Source: CALABS01 sp050260775 (GTDB lineage Bacteria; Pseudomonadota; Alphaproteobacteria; Rhodospirillales; Magnetospirillaceae). From it: 64,000 nt of DNA. Positions 17,901 to 24,881 of the stretch are shown in pieces. The first letter of the stretch is position 1. Each line of letters starts with the position of its first letter. Below the pieces are notes generated by a model that saw only the letters and a program-made list of their open reading frames with translations, made no database searches and was not told the DNA's origin. The stretch covers positions 121,135 through 185,134 of the forward strand of contig JBLNCP010000019.1 in the NCBI GenBank assembly GCA_050260775.1, in the 5' to 3' direction. The translations under genes were made by a program, and so were the position numbers.

Positions 17901-20194
17901 AATCCCTGGCTGCCCGTCTGGTGTACAGCTATCCGCCGGTGACCCTGACCAAGTCTTCGGACGTCACCTTCAAGGTCGGTGAGAACCAGCTGACCCCGTG
18001 GACGCAGGACGATTGGGTGAACGGTACGGTCAAGATGACCGACCCGTGGGTGCTGTCGCGCCTGTCGAGCCTCGGTGTCGACAAGATGGTGATCTACAAG
18101 GTCACCGACGTTCCCCAGTACGACGAATTCGGGAATTACCAGGGGACCGTGAGCGTGGTCAGCGACCAGCTGCAGACCATGAAGCTGGTGACCCCCAGCA
18201 TCAAGATGCAGCAGTACGTCGAGCACCCGATCGACTTCGACGTCTATGCCGCCCTGGTCAATTCGGGCATCGAGGTCCAGCCGGCCATCAACACCACGCT
18301 GGTCCGCTACGTCAGCGCCATGGATTACATGGGCAACTGGTCGGGTACCCCGTACGCGCCGGGCTTCGACATCATCGGCACCGATGATGTCAACGATAAG
18401 CTCAACTACAGCGGCATCAAGGACCTGACGATCGACCTCAGCAAGGCGGCGTCCGGGGTGAACGAGATGTCGATCGCCGGCCAGAGCGTGACCAAGTTCG
18501 AGAACCTCTTCGCGCCGCTGGCCACCGGCAACATCACGGTGCAGGCCGGCTCCGATACCACCCAGATCTACACCGGTCTCGGCAACGACCAGGTCAATGT
18601 GACCGGCATGCAGGCGAGCTGGGACAGCTGGGTTTACACCCGCGGCGGTGACGACACCGTGACCGGCGCCCTGAGCGAAGGCGTGATGGTCAACCTTGGC
18701 GACGGCAACGACAAGATTGCGGTCACCAGCGCAGCCTCCAACGCGGAAGCCCCGACGGTCAACGGTGAGGTCGGGTTCGACAGCTACGTCACCAGCACCA
18801 ATCAGGCGCTGAAGATCGACCTGAGCGGTAACGACCGCTCGGTTGCCGCCAAGGACGGCACCGTTCTCCTCAACCTGCAGAATGTCGAAGGCGTTCTGGC
18901 CGGCTCCGCCACCGGCAACCTGATGGTCGAGGCGTCGACCTTGGGCTATCAAGGTGATTGGCTGGACCAGCTGACCCTGAGCTCGAAGGAAAGCGGCCAT
19001 ACCACCGCCGACTTTGCCAAGATCATCACCGGATCGGGCAACGACATGGTCCGCCTCAACGGCACCTCCTACACCGTCAATACCGGGGCCGGTGCCGACG
19101 ATGTGTGGGTCACGGACCGCGATGGTGACACTGCCTCCGGCCACCGCATCAACCTGGGTCAGAACGACCATGCGGCCGACAACCTGTATTACGGCAGCCT
19201 GGACGAACTCCTGAACCGTAGCCAGTGGTCGGCCCCGGGCGCCAATCCGCCGACCAACCCCGACGCCAACGAGACCGACAACACCTCGAAGTTCTGGATG
19301 GGCCAGATGAAGGCCGACATCGTCAGCAACTTCGAAACCGGAACCGACCACGTGGTGCTGACCGGCAGCTTCCTCAACCTGCTGGCCAACCCGCTGTCGA
19401 TTACCTGGGACAAGGACCTCACCGATGGCATCCAGCTGGTCGGCGATGCACGCTCGGACATCGTCCTGGTCGACCTGGGCGACAAGACCCACCCGCTGAC
19501 CGACGACAACGTCAAGGCCAAGCTGGCCAGCATCGCCATGACCGACTCGAGCAACGGTCAGGGCCTGTTCCTGGTGACCGGCTACAATTCCGACGGCACC
19601 GAGATGTCGGCCCTGTATGCCTACCGGGACTTCAGCGGTGACGGCCAGATGGGCGACGGCACCACCTTCGACCTCGGCGACGGGCTCATCCGCCTGACCA
19701 CCTTCCAGGGGGTCCGGCTCAGCGACGCCGACTTCACGGTGGACAAGCACCGGGTGATCGACAACTACGATCCGCAGTCCGCGGCCCCGATCATGCTCGA
19801 CGAGAAGGCCTCGACCTACGTCTCGGATCTGACCCACTTCTACTGGCAGTACGGCGGCGACGAGGAGAGCGCCCTCAAGCAGGCTCTCGACGACCTGTTG
19901 ACCGAGATGTCCAACTACAATTCGGACGCCTCGATCGACGACCAGCGCAACGTGGCGGTGATGACCTGGCAGGATGCCCAGGGCCAGGACCACGTCTACA
20001 TGGTCAAGGACAACAACGTCGACGAGCACGGCAACCACGTGGGCAACGGCACCGTCTCCGACCCGAACTCGGCGAGTGGCTGGGATCACGAGGACATCGT
20101 CATCGAGATCACCAACCACCAGGTCTGGGATCTCGGGAATATCAATCAGTCCCATCGCTACCAGAACGAGACGAGCCTCTTCACTCACCTGTAA
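11942..20194 (+). CDS. Giant solenoid-repeat protein, likely type I secretion substrate (2,750 aa)
   Basis: The ATG at 11942 follows a strong GGAGGGG (from 11930). There is no signal peptide. Residues about 1-2,150 are built from degenerate units of about 60 residues: a beta segment ending in DTAxNIAxL, a helix, a second short strand around GVxxID, and an ALTVAQxxAL helix. DTGANIAAL and DTAAGLQQL at 14693 and 14876, and DTAKNLSAL and DTETNIASL near 16525 and 16702, show the spacing. Residues about 2,200-2,420 have sparse RTX-like motifs (GNDQV, GGDDTV, GDGNDKI). After that comes a domain like RTX C-termini (DIVSNFETGTDHVVLTGSF), followed by about 240 more residues. Being divergent from the exporter operon supports export by it. 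I do not recognise a named family; a surface-layer or adhesin role is an inference. Confidence 0.85.
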   Translation: MTKYAITAANYVANGGSGSSVVAADDVYLADSVQALHNLATGATLTTPLPAGTNALFGISGATPALSTAVQTKLKELKTKNVDFVVFKDNLSALSQTNVLQAIKLVNAFAVSSKASPFVIVSVSAAEANNAGNVATFTTMLNTAGVGGSAIPLVVTDTANNINAQLACGIDTLLANKVTVINSTTAGTFNLCLDQLNKVEIRGVSTSIQSQVTVNLQDTTANLSTLLYANANAQAGDADYHVLKTANLSTVLDKVSVIKASDAGQIGNFDLRVSVANLQDAAAQKVIGKLSGEGSVRLVLQDSAANFGKLTVNDLSGVDRIIVTDRWMGSASLSAAVLQKIVDIVRADSPDWWAWDVGFYPRDIKITEDTSSALLAKLIDSSGNATQLLTDLNDWNTRVSYSISLHSKDNTISLTDAQANKLFHLDQYLSNSWYWGRPISFASEDTVTLAETEAQALAIINNRSALDALGRAHIDRIDVTNPAADGTDGIMLTLAQVRDLMDRSIGFTTGSHATVGSALNDLLSMSKSTLQKMVDWGYKTVLINDATNANISVSVDQAKALSSVIGSGLILKVVQQLGDTTVLAPAVLKISDTAANIALLKSADIDTFAAAGLTVIDSSDNVATVKLTVAQNMLTKGVKFAPNDAVNVMLSKADLFTGTGGALAATTAIDTLVGGLKQMDGGSYKLTQSATAPKVILGMTAADIATLKDVDITTLAGKLSGLKSLSGGTIALTVAQAKAFAAAKWSSADVLKIADTADNIKALATATDAAQQISKLLAAADNFAGFKAIVAKDGSLLKFALADMMKFKGAMDASVLTKFVQASSCQLVDTVANLTDAAAGAKLDDLRATTSIQVVMSDTATNLAAKTGAQLDALRGRVDTISIDNTTKVTDLSLSVEQMAKAMNFDIVLNGSKLILADTGANIAALKDYQIDGFAASKVSLIDATDNAVTLNAAQAVRFATTGTSGIAFADGDTVVVKDTAAGLQQLTADKFAKLKAKGVDSLKAVERTYFNANQADALQNSGLTLAAGSAKLTVWDTQAKVSALTATKIAALAALGFDQIGAKDGFDDLTTCITVDQFRAMKGLMVISPRTTGVLADSGDNITAKLMQGSETAAATADALKAAHVSAIGSTDTSNGVISLALARALDADGISIASESMHVAVSASDFLLFDTDGSIVHGHYDTVQVADPAGHQPGTEGYVETTQQVLVKAAEEPAVLRLDHKSLGDFVNDGYCNFVLSDSDENLLKIIADGDAQQVLTNQGISLLRAADGSITLTQDQFDQLSGSNLRFADTKVCALSVTQDMIDTDMVSFWDLADKGVNSLDVGGGAASLTVRVDQLHTLRDAGLKVVSTSNPTDFRFGVKDTLGNLLQLKDWNDQLNQENGTYNWETGVSAVNYLAKTGATYIAVSDNDQYATVNGNSVNMDVPQGMDGLDALSQLAGLKDLGLSFEKSLDVHVTMDNLQFANLQANNARTHALEAMGQLGIDEIDIGNGTVALRVADALGLVSYGIKLKGVEGDFGTGRVKVFDTAKNLSALSEGQLASLSTLGIANVDLTNAGVTGLSAAKLKVFARYGMSFARNDMVAVADTETNIASLTSADLKALDRAGVKYLDSRTDHAEVDAGRVKDLIDSHLSFVADDDVVLTFSQSDANAATLGAIADRVGRAGVDLIDCVDAANTVSLTAKTFADLQKAGVRFAADDILGAKDSADGLSAMSAKQISALSNFGLSSYTVTKGGDVDAVSAEALAAIVRAGATLSLADTTQKLAIRIDKDTADTVGATDFASIVSTLNAQTTKVAVDRVVSADGGARLTVAQYQALASMTNAAGDSLLKSVAAGSIKIVDSYANLQSFITGLEKVGAKPAVIGGIILADTKEVLLSDANKGGHATWNPDGTVDVAGSGFLGLKDNAEHLGMSVGAQLKDRADVIKDLSTGYYDGTTWSDYDLLQSVLSDNPGSWPRLGVTEFNVTEGSLVIDGTDTNDGGGFNWESLAARLVYSYPPVTLTKSSDVTFKVGENQLTPWTQDDWVNGTVKMTDPWVLSRLSSLGVDKMVIYKVTDVPQYDEFGNYQGTVSVVSDQLQTMKLVTPSIKMQQYVEHPIDFDVYAALVNSGIEVQPAINTTLVRYVSAMDYMGNWSGTPYAPGFDIIGTDDVNDKLNYSGIKDLTIDLSKAASGVNEMSIAGQSVTKFENLFAPLATGNITVQAGSDTTQIYTGLGNDQVNVTGMQASWDSWVYTRGGDDTVTGALSEGVMVNLGDGNDKIAVTSAASNAEAPTVNGEVGFDSYVTSTNQALKIDLSGNDRSVAAKDGTVLLNLQNVEGVLAGSATGNLMVEASTLGYQGDWLDQLTLSSKESGHTTADFAKIITGSGNDMVRLNGTSYTVNTGAGADDVWVTDRDGDTASGHRINLGQNDHAADNLYYGSLDELLNRSQWSAPGANPPTNPDANETDNTSKFWMGQMKADIVSNFETGTDHVVLTGSFLNLLANPLSITWDKDLTDGIQLVGDARSDIVLVDLGDKTHPLTDDNVKAKLASIAMTDSSNGQGLFLVTGYNSDGTEMSALYAYRDFSGDGQMGDGTTFDLGDGLIRLTTFQGVRLSDADFTVDKHRVIDNYDPQSAAPIMLDEKASTYVSDLTHFYWQYGGDEESALKQALDDLLTEMSNYNSDASIDDQRNVAVMTWQDAQGQDHVYMVKDNNVDEHGNHVGNGTVSDPNSASGWDHEDIVIEITNHQVWDLGNINQSHRYQNETSLFTHL

Positions 20195-20210
20195 TCGTAA
20201 TCAGGACAGA

Positions 20211-20239
20211 CCGCGCCGCCTTTGGCGGCGCGGTTTTTC
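20211..20239 (+). terminator. Strong intrinsic terminator after the solenoid-protein gene
   Basis: Ten-base GC arms (CCGCGCCGCC and its perfect complement) with a TTT loop are followed by TTTTT at 20234-20238, 17 bases after the stop codon. It lies before the next small gene, so that gene must be served by read-through or its own promoter. Confidence 0.9.
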
Positions 20240-20254
20240 TTTGGGAGAAAACGA

Positions 20255-20509
20255 ATGGATCCGAAGCGCGAAGAAATCGTGCGGGCGTTCATGCGCACCA
20301 CCGCCATCGGCGCCCTAATGGCGCAGGAAATTGCCCTGCGCCTTCACGGCAAGTTGGGGGTGGCCAATGGTGAGGCTCTCACCGACGACGACATCCGGAA
20401 GGCCAACGAGGCCGTCGGCATGCTGGACGCCCTCTGCAATCGTCTGGGCGTGGAGAATGCGCAGGCCGTCTCCCGCCGCTACGACGAGCAGATGAAGGCC
20501 AAGGGCTAG
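20255..20509 (+). CDS. Small helical protein of unknown function (84 aa)
   Basis: The ATG at 20255 has GGGAGA about seven bases upstream. The product is mostly amphipathic helix: an N-terminal EEIVRAFMRTTAIGALMAQEIALRLHG segment, then LTDDDIRKANEAVGMLDALCNRLG and a charged tail. It has no signal peptide, no membrane segment and one cysteine. It sits right behind a strong terminator and its last four bases overlap the stop of the convergent metC-like gene. I do not recognise the family. Codon use matches the neighbours and the start is well placed, so it is likely a true gene. Confidence 0.65.
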   Translation: MDPKREEIVRAFMRTTAIGALMAQEIALRLHGKLGVANGEALTDDDIRKANEAVGMLDALCNRLGVENAQAVSRRYDEQMKAKG

Positions 20510-21690
20510 TCGCCCGCGCCGGCGCGCAGGCGGCCCAAACCGGCCTCGAGGTCGGCGAGCAGGTCGTCGGAATCCTCAAGCCCGGCGTGGAAGCGCAAGG
20601 ACGGGCCCTCGGGCGCCCACTCGCTGGCGGTGCGCACGATGGCGTGGCCGGTGGTGGGGATGACCAGGCTCTCGAAGCCGCCCCAGGAGTAGCCCAGGTT
20701 GAAGTGGCGGAAGCCGTCGAGCATGGCGTCCACCGCCCGCTTGCTGGCTGGCTTGAGGATCAGCCCGAACAGGCCGCAGGCGCCGGTGAAGTCGCGCCGC
20801 CACAGGGCATGGCCGGGGTCGGAGGGTAGGGGGGGATAGAGGACCCGGTCCACCTCCGGCCGGCTCTCCAGCCAGGAGGCCAGGCGCAGCGCCGTCTCGG
20901 CGTGCCGTTTCAGGCGCACCGGCAGGGTGCGCAATCCCCGCAACCCCAGGAACAGTTCATCCGCGCCCGGCGAATGGCCGAAGGTGCAGACCGAGTCCTT
21001 GACCTTCAGCCAAAGGTCGTCGCGGCAGGTGATCGCGCCCAGCATGGCATCGGCGTGGCCGACCACATACTTGGTGCAGGCCTGGATGGAGATGTCGACG
21101 CCGTGGGCGAAGGGCTGGAAGTTCAGCACGCCCCAGGTGTTGTCGATCATCACGACCGCATTGCCGGCGTGGGCGGCGGCGGCGATGGCCGGCAGGTCCT
21201 GGACCTCGAAGGTCAGCGACCCCGGGCTTTCGGTGAACACCACCTTGGTGTTGGGGCGCATCAGGCGCCCGATGTCGCCACCGATCCGCGGGTCGTAATA
21301 GGTGGTTTCGACTCCGAAGCCGGCCAGGACCTTGTCGCAGAACTTGCGGGTCGGGAAGTAGGCGCTGTCGACCATCAGCAGGTGGTCGCCGGCCTCCAGG
21401 AAGGCCATCAGGGCGCCGGTGATCGCCGCCAGGCCCGACGAGGTCGCCACCGTCTTTCCCCCGCCCTCGACCGCCGCCATCGCTTCCTCGAAGGCATGGG
21501 TGGTGGGGGTGCCGAAGCGGCCGTAGCGCACGCCCTCGTACGGGTTCTTGCCGCTCGCCTCCATGGCGGCGACCGACGGATGCAGGATCGTCGAGGCGTG
21601 GTAGACCGGGGGATTGACCGCGCCGAACTGCTGTTCGGGATGGCGGCCGGCGTGGACGATCAGGCTGTCTTTCTTCATGGTTCCGGACAT
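20506..21690 (-). CDS. metC: Cystathionine beta-lyase (PLP-dependent, Cys/Met metabolism family)
   Basis: A 394-aa type I fold PLP enzyme. It shows YGRFGTPTTHAFEEAMAAVE (phosphate-binding Tyr57 and Arg59), SSGLAAITGALMAFLEAGD, the cofactor aspartate Asp183 in MIDNTW, and the Schiff-base lysine Lys207 in CTKYVVGHADAM. The sequence fits the proteobacterial MetC branch that splits cystathionine to homocysteine, pyruvate and ammonia, and commonly also acts on cysteine. Length is normal. Two ATGs four codons apart are possible starts. A sulfurtransferase and cysteine synthase lie just downstream of its upstream side on the same strand, giving a sulfur-amino-acid neighbourhood. Confidence 0.93.
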   Translation of the reverse strand: MSGTMKKDSLIVHAGRHPEQQFGAVNPPVYHASTILHPSVAAMEASGKNPYEGVRYGRFGTPTTHAFEEAMAAVEGGGKTVATSSGLAAITGALMAFLEAGDHLLMVDSAYFPTRKFCDKVLAGFGVETTYYDPRIGGDIGRLMRPNTKVVFTESPGSLTFEVQDLPAIAAAAHAGNAVVMIDNTWGVLNFQPFAHGVDISIQACTKYVVGHADAMLGAITCRDDLWLKVKDSVCTFGHSPGADELFLGLRGLRTLPVRLKRHAETALRLASWLESRPEVDRVLYPPLPSDPGHALWRRDFTGACGLFGLILKPASKRAVDAMLDGFRHFNLGYSWGGFESLVIPTTGHAIVRTASEWAPEGPSLRFHAGLEDSDDLLADLEAGLGRLRAGAGD

Positions 21691-21755
21691 TGGCTCGAAC
21701 GGGGGAGGAATGGTGTCACCCCCGCCCGTCCGATGCCAGGATTTTTCCGGCGCCC

Positions 21756-22019
21756 CTAGTAACGGCCAGACTGATAGTCGCGGTCGGCCCTGGTGCTGCT
21801 GGGGCTCTCGGCGGTCGATTCGCCGCTCAGCTTCTCCTGGGTCCGTTCGGAGGTCCGATCGATACCCTTGCCGGCCGCGGAAATGTCCTCGCCCATGCCG
21901 GACACGGTGTTGCAGCCGGCCATGGACAGCGCGGTCACCAGCACCAGGAAGGCGAGGGGAAGCAACGGAATCGATGAGCCCTCGGAGCGGGCGATTGCTT
22001 TTGGTCGGATCGCACGCAT
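21756..22019 (-). CDS. Entericidin-like small lipoprotein
   Basis: The ATG at 22019 is preferred over a GTG nine bases upstream because AGAGGTGG sits at proper spacing before it. The product has a charged N-terminus, a hydrophobic stretch (LLPLAFLVLVTALSMAGC) with a lipobox ending at cysteine, and then NTVSGMGEDISAAGKGIDRTSE, which is the entericidin A/B pattern (CNTVxGxGxDIxxxG). The Ser/Thr/Glu-rich tail after it is longer than in enterobacterial entericidins. Entericidins are small membrane lipoproteins linked to stationary-phase physiology. No antidote pair is visible next to it. Confidence 0.8.
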   Translation of the reverse strand: MRAIRPKAIARSEGSSIPLLPLAFLVLVTALSMAGCNTVSGMGEDISAAGKGIDRTSERTQEKLSGESTAESPSSTRADRDYQSGRY

Positions 22020-22138
22020 GAATGCCACCTCTCGTCTCTGGCTATAACAGAGTCAGGAGGTAGGCATCCCGCCGGAAGCCATCAATGCGAGGCTGCGGGA
22101 GCGATGGGATTATCCCCCACTTGGTGACGTCCCGAAAG

Positions 22139-22996
22139 TCAGCCCTTCTCGACCGGAGCGTCGTCGCGGTTGCCCCACTCGGCCCAGGAGCCGTCGTAGA
22201 TCGCCGCTTGCTCGTGGCCGATCAGATGCAGCGCCAGGGCGATGACGCAGGCGGTGACGCCCGAGCCGCAGCTGGCGATCACCGGCTTGTTCGGCACGAC
22301 GCCGGCCCGCGCGAACCGCTCCTTCAGCTGCTCGGCGGAATGCATGGTGCGGGTGCGGTCGTCCATGAGGTCGAGGAAGGGGACGTTGACGCTGCCCGGG
22401 ATATGGCCGCCGCGCTTGACCGGCCACAATTCCGGTTCGGCACCGGTGAAGCGGCCTGCGGCGCGGGCGTCCAGCACCAGCTCGCGGCCGCTGTCGAGGT
22501 TGGTGCGCACCTGCTCGAAGCTGCGCACCAGGGTGTTGTTGACGTGGGGAATGAAGTGGCGGTCGCGCGGCATCGGGGGAAGATCCTCGACGGCGCGGCC
22601 TTCGCGCAGCCACTTGGGGAAGCCGCCGTCCAGCACCGCCACGTCGCGATGGCCGAAATAGCGGAACATCCACCAGACCCGGGCGGCGGCGCTGGCGAAG
22701 CCGGTGCCGTCGTAGATGACGATCTTGTTGCCGTTGCCCAGCCCCAGCTTGCGCACCTTGCTGGCGAACTTCTCGGGCGGCGGCAGCATGTGGGGGAGAT
22801 CGGAGTTGCTGTCGGCGATCTCGTCGATGTCGAAGAACACCGCTCCGGGGATGTGCTCGGCCTCGTATTCCTCGCGCGCGTCACGGTTCTGGATCGGCAG
22901 GTAGAAGCTGGCGTCGACGACCCGCACGTCGGGGGCGGACAGATGGTCCTGCAGCCACTCGGTGGAAACCAGAGCGTCCGGATTGGCGTAGGTCAT
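22139..22996 (-). CDS. sseA: 3-mercaptopyruvate sulfurtransferase
   Basis: Two rhodanese domains make up the 285-aa protein: an inactive N-terminal one (about 10-140, with YDGTGFASAAARVWWMFR) and a catalytic C-terminal one (about 165-285). Catalytic Cys243 lies in the six-residue loop CGSGVT, which is the loop type of mercaptopyruvate sulfurtransferases rather than of thiosulfate sulfurtransferases (CRxGxR). It moves sulfur from 3-mercaptopyruvate to cyanide or thiols. The ATG at 22996 is followed downstream by no same-strand partner overlap; cysteine synthase lies 40 bases upstream on the same strand, so co-transcription with cysK is likely. Confidence 0.92.
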   Translation of the reverse strand: MTYANPDALVSTEWLQDHLSAPDVRVVDASFYLPIQNRDAREEYEAEHIPGAVFFDIDEIADSNSDLPHMLPPPEKFASKVRKLGLGNGNKIVIYDGTGFASAAARVWWMFRYFGHRDVAVLDGGFPKWLREGRAVEDLPPMPRDRHFIPHVNNTLVRSFEQVRTNLDSGRELVLDARAAGRFTGAEPELWPVKRGGHIPGSVNVPFLDLMDDRTRTMHSAEQLKERFARAGVVPNKPVIASCGSGVTACVIALALHLIGHEQAAIYDGSWAEWGNRDDAPVEKG

Positions 22997-23035
22997 GCGG
23001 CGTTTCCCCTAGAGCCCTGTTTGTCTCGTGCGCCG

Positions 23036-24040
23036 TCAGGTCAGCCATTCAGGGACGGGGAGATTCCGCTCCCTGAGGAAGGCCGGGTTGAACAGCTTGC
23101 TCTGATAGCGCGTACCATAATCGCAGAGGACTGTCACCACCGTATGGCCGGGCCCGAGCTGGCGGGCGACCTTGATCGCCGCCATCACGTTGATGCCCGA
23201 CGAGCCGCCCACCACCAGGCCCTCGTGCTTGACCAGATCGAAGATGACCGGCAGCGCTTCCTCGTCGGTGACCCGAACCTGGCCGTCGATCGGCGCCCCG
23301 TCGAGATTCTTGGTGATTCGCCCCTGTCCGATGCCTTCGGTGATCGAGTTGCCCTCGGCCTTCAGTTCGCCATGGGCATAGTGGTTGTACAACGCCGAGC
23401 CCATCGGGTCGGCCAGGACCACCTTGACGTCGGGATTACGCTCCTTGAGCGCCATCCCCACTCCGGCCAGGGTGCCGCCCGTGCCGACGGCGCAGGTGAA
23501 GGCGTCGACCTTGCCGTCGGTCTGCTCCCAGATCTCCGGGCCGGTGGTGCGGAAATGGCCCATGCGGTTGGCGGTATTGTCGAACTGGTTGGCCCACAGC
23601 ACGCCGTTGGGCTCGGTCGCGGCCAGATCCTTGGCCAGGGTCTCGGAGTAGCGCACGTAGTTGCCGGGGTTGGCGTAGGGGGCGGCGGGGACCAGCCGCA
23701 GGTCGGCGCCGACCAGGCGCAGCATGTCCTTCTTTTCCTGGCTCTGGGTCTCCGGCATGACGATGACCGTGCGGTAGCCGAGCGCGTTGCCCACCAAAGC
23801 GAGGCCGATGCCGGTGTTGCCGGCGGTGCCTTCGACGATCACGCCGCCGGGCCGCAGCAGCCCGCGCGCCTCGGCGTCCTGGACGATGGCCAGCGCGGCG
23901 CGGTCCTTCACCGAGCCACCGGGATTGAGGAACTCCGCCTTGCCGAGGATCTCGCACCCCGTCGCCTCCGAAGCCCGCTTGAGGCGGATGAGCGGCGTGT
24001 GGCCGATGGCGGACAGGAACCCGTCGCGGATATCCGGCAT
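23036..24040 (-). CDS. cysK: Cysteine synthase A (O-acetylserine sulfhydrylase)
   Basis: The 334-aa fold-type II PLP enzyme has PLP lysine Lys45 in NPGGSVKDR, the substrate loop EGTAGNTGIGL, QFDNTANRMGHF, the phosphate-binding glycine loop VGTGGT, and GGSSGIN near the C-terminus. It makes cysteine from O-acetylserine and sulfide. Length is slightly above the 310-325 aa of classical CysK because of the extended C-terminal region (YGTRYQSKLFNP). It is the first gene of a likely cysK-sseA unit, with a candidate promoter 38 bases upstream in an AT-rich stretch. Cystathionine beta-synthase is the alternative family reading, but the O-acetylserine type motifs and context favour CysK. Confidence 0.92.
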   Translation of the reverse strand: MPDIRDGFLSAIGHTPLIRLKRASEATGCEILGKAEFLNPGGSVKDRAALAIVQDAEARGLLRPGGVIVEGTAGNTGIGLALVGNALGYRTVIVMPETQSQEKKDMLRLVGADLRLVPAAPYANPGNYVRYSETLAKDLAATEPNGVLWANQFDNTANRMGHFRTTGPEIWEQTDGKVDAFTCAVGTGGTLAGVGMALKERNPDVKVVLADPMGSALYNHYAHGELKAEGNSITEGIGQGRITKNLDGAPIDGQVRVTDEEALPVIFDLVKHEGLVVGGSSGINVMAAIKVARQLGPGHTVVTVLCDYGTRYQSKLFNPAFLRERNLPVPEWLT

Positions 24041-24077
24041 GGTGGTGTTCTTTCGAAAGTGAAATACACTAAGAAAC

Positions 24078-24107
24078 AGGATAACAAATTCTCAATGCCG
24101 ATATCAA
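24078..24107 (-). promoter_or_regulatory. Candidate promoter of cysK
   Basis: Read on the minus strand, TTGATA (complement of 24102-24107) and TATCCT (complement of 24078-24083) are 18 bases apart, in an AT-rich island about 24055-24120. The -35 hexamer matches the consensus in five of six positions. A small palindrome CTTTCGAAAG lies between it and the start codon, near 24051-24060. Confidence 0.45.
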
Positions 24108-24142
24108 GCCTATTGAAAGTGTAGAACCCGGCCGCGCCGGAA

Positions 24143-24216
24143 CCATCCCCGGGTCGAGCCCGGGGATGGTGGCGGTAATGTCTTGGGAATCGTAATTGCC
24201 GGGCTCGCCCCGGCAA
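24143..24216. repeat. Two intergenic hairpins (REP-like palindromes)
   Basis: Positions 24143-24169 form an 11-bp perfect stem (CCATCCCCGGG) with a 5-base loop, and 24196-24216 an 8-bp stem (TTGCCGGG). They lie just downstream of the minus-strand NUDIX gene and could end its transcript, though no U-run follows. A related palindrome is at about 61347-61376. Confidence 0.6.
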
Positions 24217-24225
24217 CCCACGCGG

Positions 24226-24834
24226 TCAGGCGCTCCAGCGCGCCTTCAGCGCCTCGCGCTCGCTGGCGAGCCACAGCATCGAGATAATGGCGATCGAATT
24301 GTTGATGCGCCCGTCCTTGGCCATGCGCACCGCTTCGTCGGCGGCCACGGTGAACACCCGGATGTCCTCGCCCTCGTGCTCAAGCCCGTGCAGGCCGCCC
24401 AGCGCGGTGCAGTCGACCCGGGCGCAGTAGAGGCGCACCGTCTCCGATACGGCCCCGGGCGACACGATGACGTCCATGATGTGCACGAGTTCGTCCACGC
24501 TGCAGCCGGCCTCTTCCTGGACTTCGCGGCGGGCGACGTCGTCGGGGGGCTCGCCGTCATCGATGATTCCGGCCACCACCTCGATCAGCCACGGGTTCCA
24601 GCCGGCGGCCAATGCCCCGACGCGGAACTGCTCGATCAGGGCGACCTCGTCGCGGACCGGATCGTAAAGGAGCACCGCCACCGCATGCCCGCGCTCGAAC
24701 AGCTCGCGGGTGATCTCGTCGGTCCAGCCGCCGGCGAAGGTGCGGTGCTTCAGGCGGTACTTGTCGATGCGGAAATAGCCTTGGAACACCGTGTCCCGGG
24801 CCAGGACCTGCACGTCGGACTTCTTGTCGCTCAC
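24226..24834 (-). CDS. NUDIX hydrolase, ADP-ribose pyrophosphatase type
   Basis: The GTG at 24834 is chosen because GGGAGG precedes it at good spacing; the frame remains open further upstream but without a ribosome site and would run into the divergent gene. The 202-aa product carries the complete NUDIX box G-x5-E-x7-REVQEEAG within residues about 97-119, and the flanking VALIEQFRVGAL and WLIEVVAGIID segments typical of the ADP-ribose/NudF branch. Such enzymes split ADP-ribose or related nucleotide sugars to AMP and a sugar phosphate. It is divergent from the OsmC gene. Confidence 0.88.
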   Translation of the reverse strand: MSDKKSDVQVLARDTVFQGYFRIDKYRLKHRTFAGGWTDEITRELFERGHAVAVLLYDPVRDEVALIEQFRVGALAAGWNPWLIEVVAGIIDDGEPPDDVARREVQEEAGCSVDELVHIMDVIVSPGAVSETVRLYCARVDCTALGGLHGLEHEGEDIRVFTVAADEAVRMAKDGRINNSIAIISMLWLASEREALKARWSA

Positions 24835-24881
24835 TGCGCGCCTCCCATCTAGCCAGGGAAAGTCGTACCCGGAGGACGCCC

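Noticed and set aside
11924..20188. A minus-strand open frame of about 2,750 codons opposite the solenoid gene
   Set aside because: It mirrors the plus-strand gene codon for codon, is Gly/Gln/Val/Asp/Leu/His-biased as antisense GC-rich frames are, and has no ribosome site or domain. The plus strand has the start signal, terminator and repeat structure.
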